From assembly GCA_002715465.1 (NCBI GenBank), contig PAYY01000032.1, positions 33,054 through 97,053 on the forward strand: a stretch of DNA of 64,000 nucleotides, written 5' to 3'. The translations under genes were made by a program, and so were the position numbers. The DNA is from Fidelibacterota bacterium. GTDB taxonomy: Bacteria; Marinisomatota; Marinisomatia; Marinisomatales; S15-B10. The notes under the pieces are model-generated. The model saw nothing but the letters and a program-made list of their open reading frames with translations, ran no database searches and was not told where the DNA came from. The first letter of the stretch is position 1. The number at the start of each line of letters is the position of its first letter. Positions 63,141 to 64,000 of this stretch are shown piece after piece.

Positions 63141-64000
<860 letters not shown>

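Overview
This 64 kb window is AT-rich, gene-dense bacterial DNA with very short intergenic gaps and many overlapping start/stop codons. It looks like a marine member of the Fibrobacteres-Chlorobi-Bacteroidetes (FCB) superphylum, possibly Marinimicrobia/SAR406. The lineage hints are a PorX-type response regulator with a PglZ domain beside tsaE, a NagZ-serine hydrolase fusion, a NamZ-type (DUF1343) protein, a YfhO-like membrane protein, and beta-barrel proteins ending in an aromatic residue. The lineage is an inference; the partial 23S rRNA at the right edge would settle it. No CRISPR array, tRNA, prophage or complete insertion sequence was recognised.

Layout. 1-1464 holds the first part of a leucyl aminopeptidase (minus strand, cut by the window edge). 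1634-5831 (plus) carries a small Cys-rich protein and glycolate oxidase glcDEF. 5868-6227 (minus) is a hotdog acyl-CoA thioesterase interrupted by one in-frame stop. 6421-19433 (minus) is a long, tightly packed run: ABC exporter, deoxyribosyltransferase-like protein, BadF-type sugar kinase, alanine racemase, NagZ-serine hydrolase fusion, sodium:solute symporter, NamZ-like protein, an outer-membrane-type protein, an MFS transporter and a metal-binding HMA protein. Its core looks like peptidoglycan turnover and recycling. polA follows (19527-22244). Three plus-strand genes (22384-27168) encode an aldo/keto reductase, a three-domain APH / M23-like / aminotransferase fusion, and iron superoxide dismutase.

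27214-38668 (minus) runs from a TPR lipoprotein through two GT2 glycosyltransferases, a methyltransferase, a sulfotransferase, another glycosyltransferase and a YfhO protein to sat and cysC (PAPS synthesis) and a histidine kinase. This suggests a sulfated surface glycan. 38726-47505 (minus) holds a diguanylate cyclase, an ECF sigma/anti-sigma pair, holA, putP, uppP, a pgeF-like laccase-domain gene and a TPR/periplasmic-binding fusion. 47548-47873 is an odd segment just after glmS: a 14-bp perfect inverted repeat surrounds a 64-codon orphan gene, and a second copy of the glmS C-terminal coding signature (SVTVE-stop) lies on its far side.

47859-62773 (minus) runs from a secreted protein, a FecR-domain protein, a large outer-membrane-type protein, a CHASE2 adenylate cyclase and a PorX-like regulator into the housekeeping genes tsaE, tsaB, accD, surE, guaA and glmS. 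A Crp/Fnr-type palindrome lies upstream of its first gene. This signalling block is the best candidate for an under-described system: an envelope sensor cyclase is encoded directly beside a PorX-type regulator, whose family includes nucleotide phosphodiesterases. The right end (62931-64000, minus) is the 3' part of a 23S rRNA gene, then 5S rRNA and a strong intrinsic terminator.
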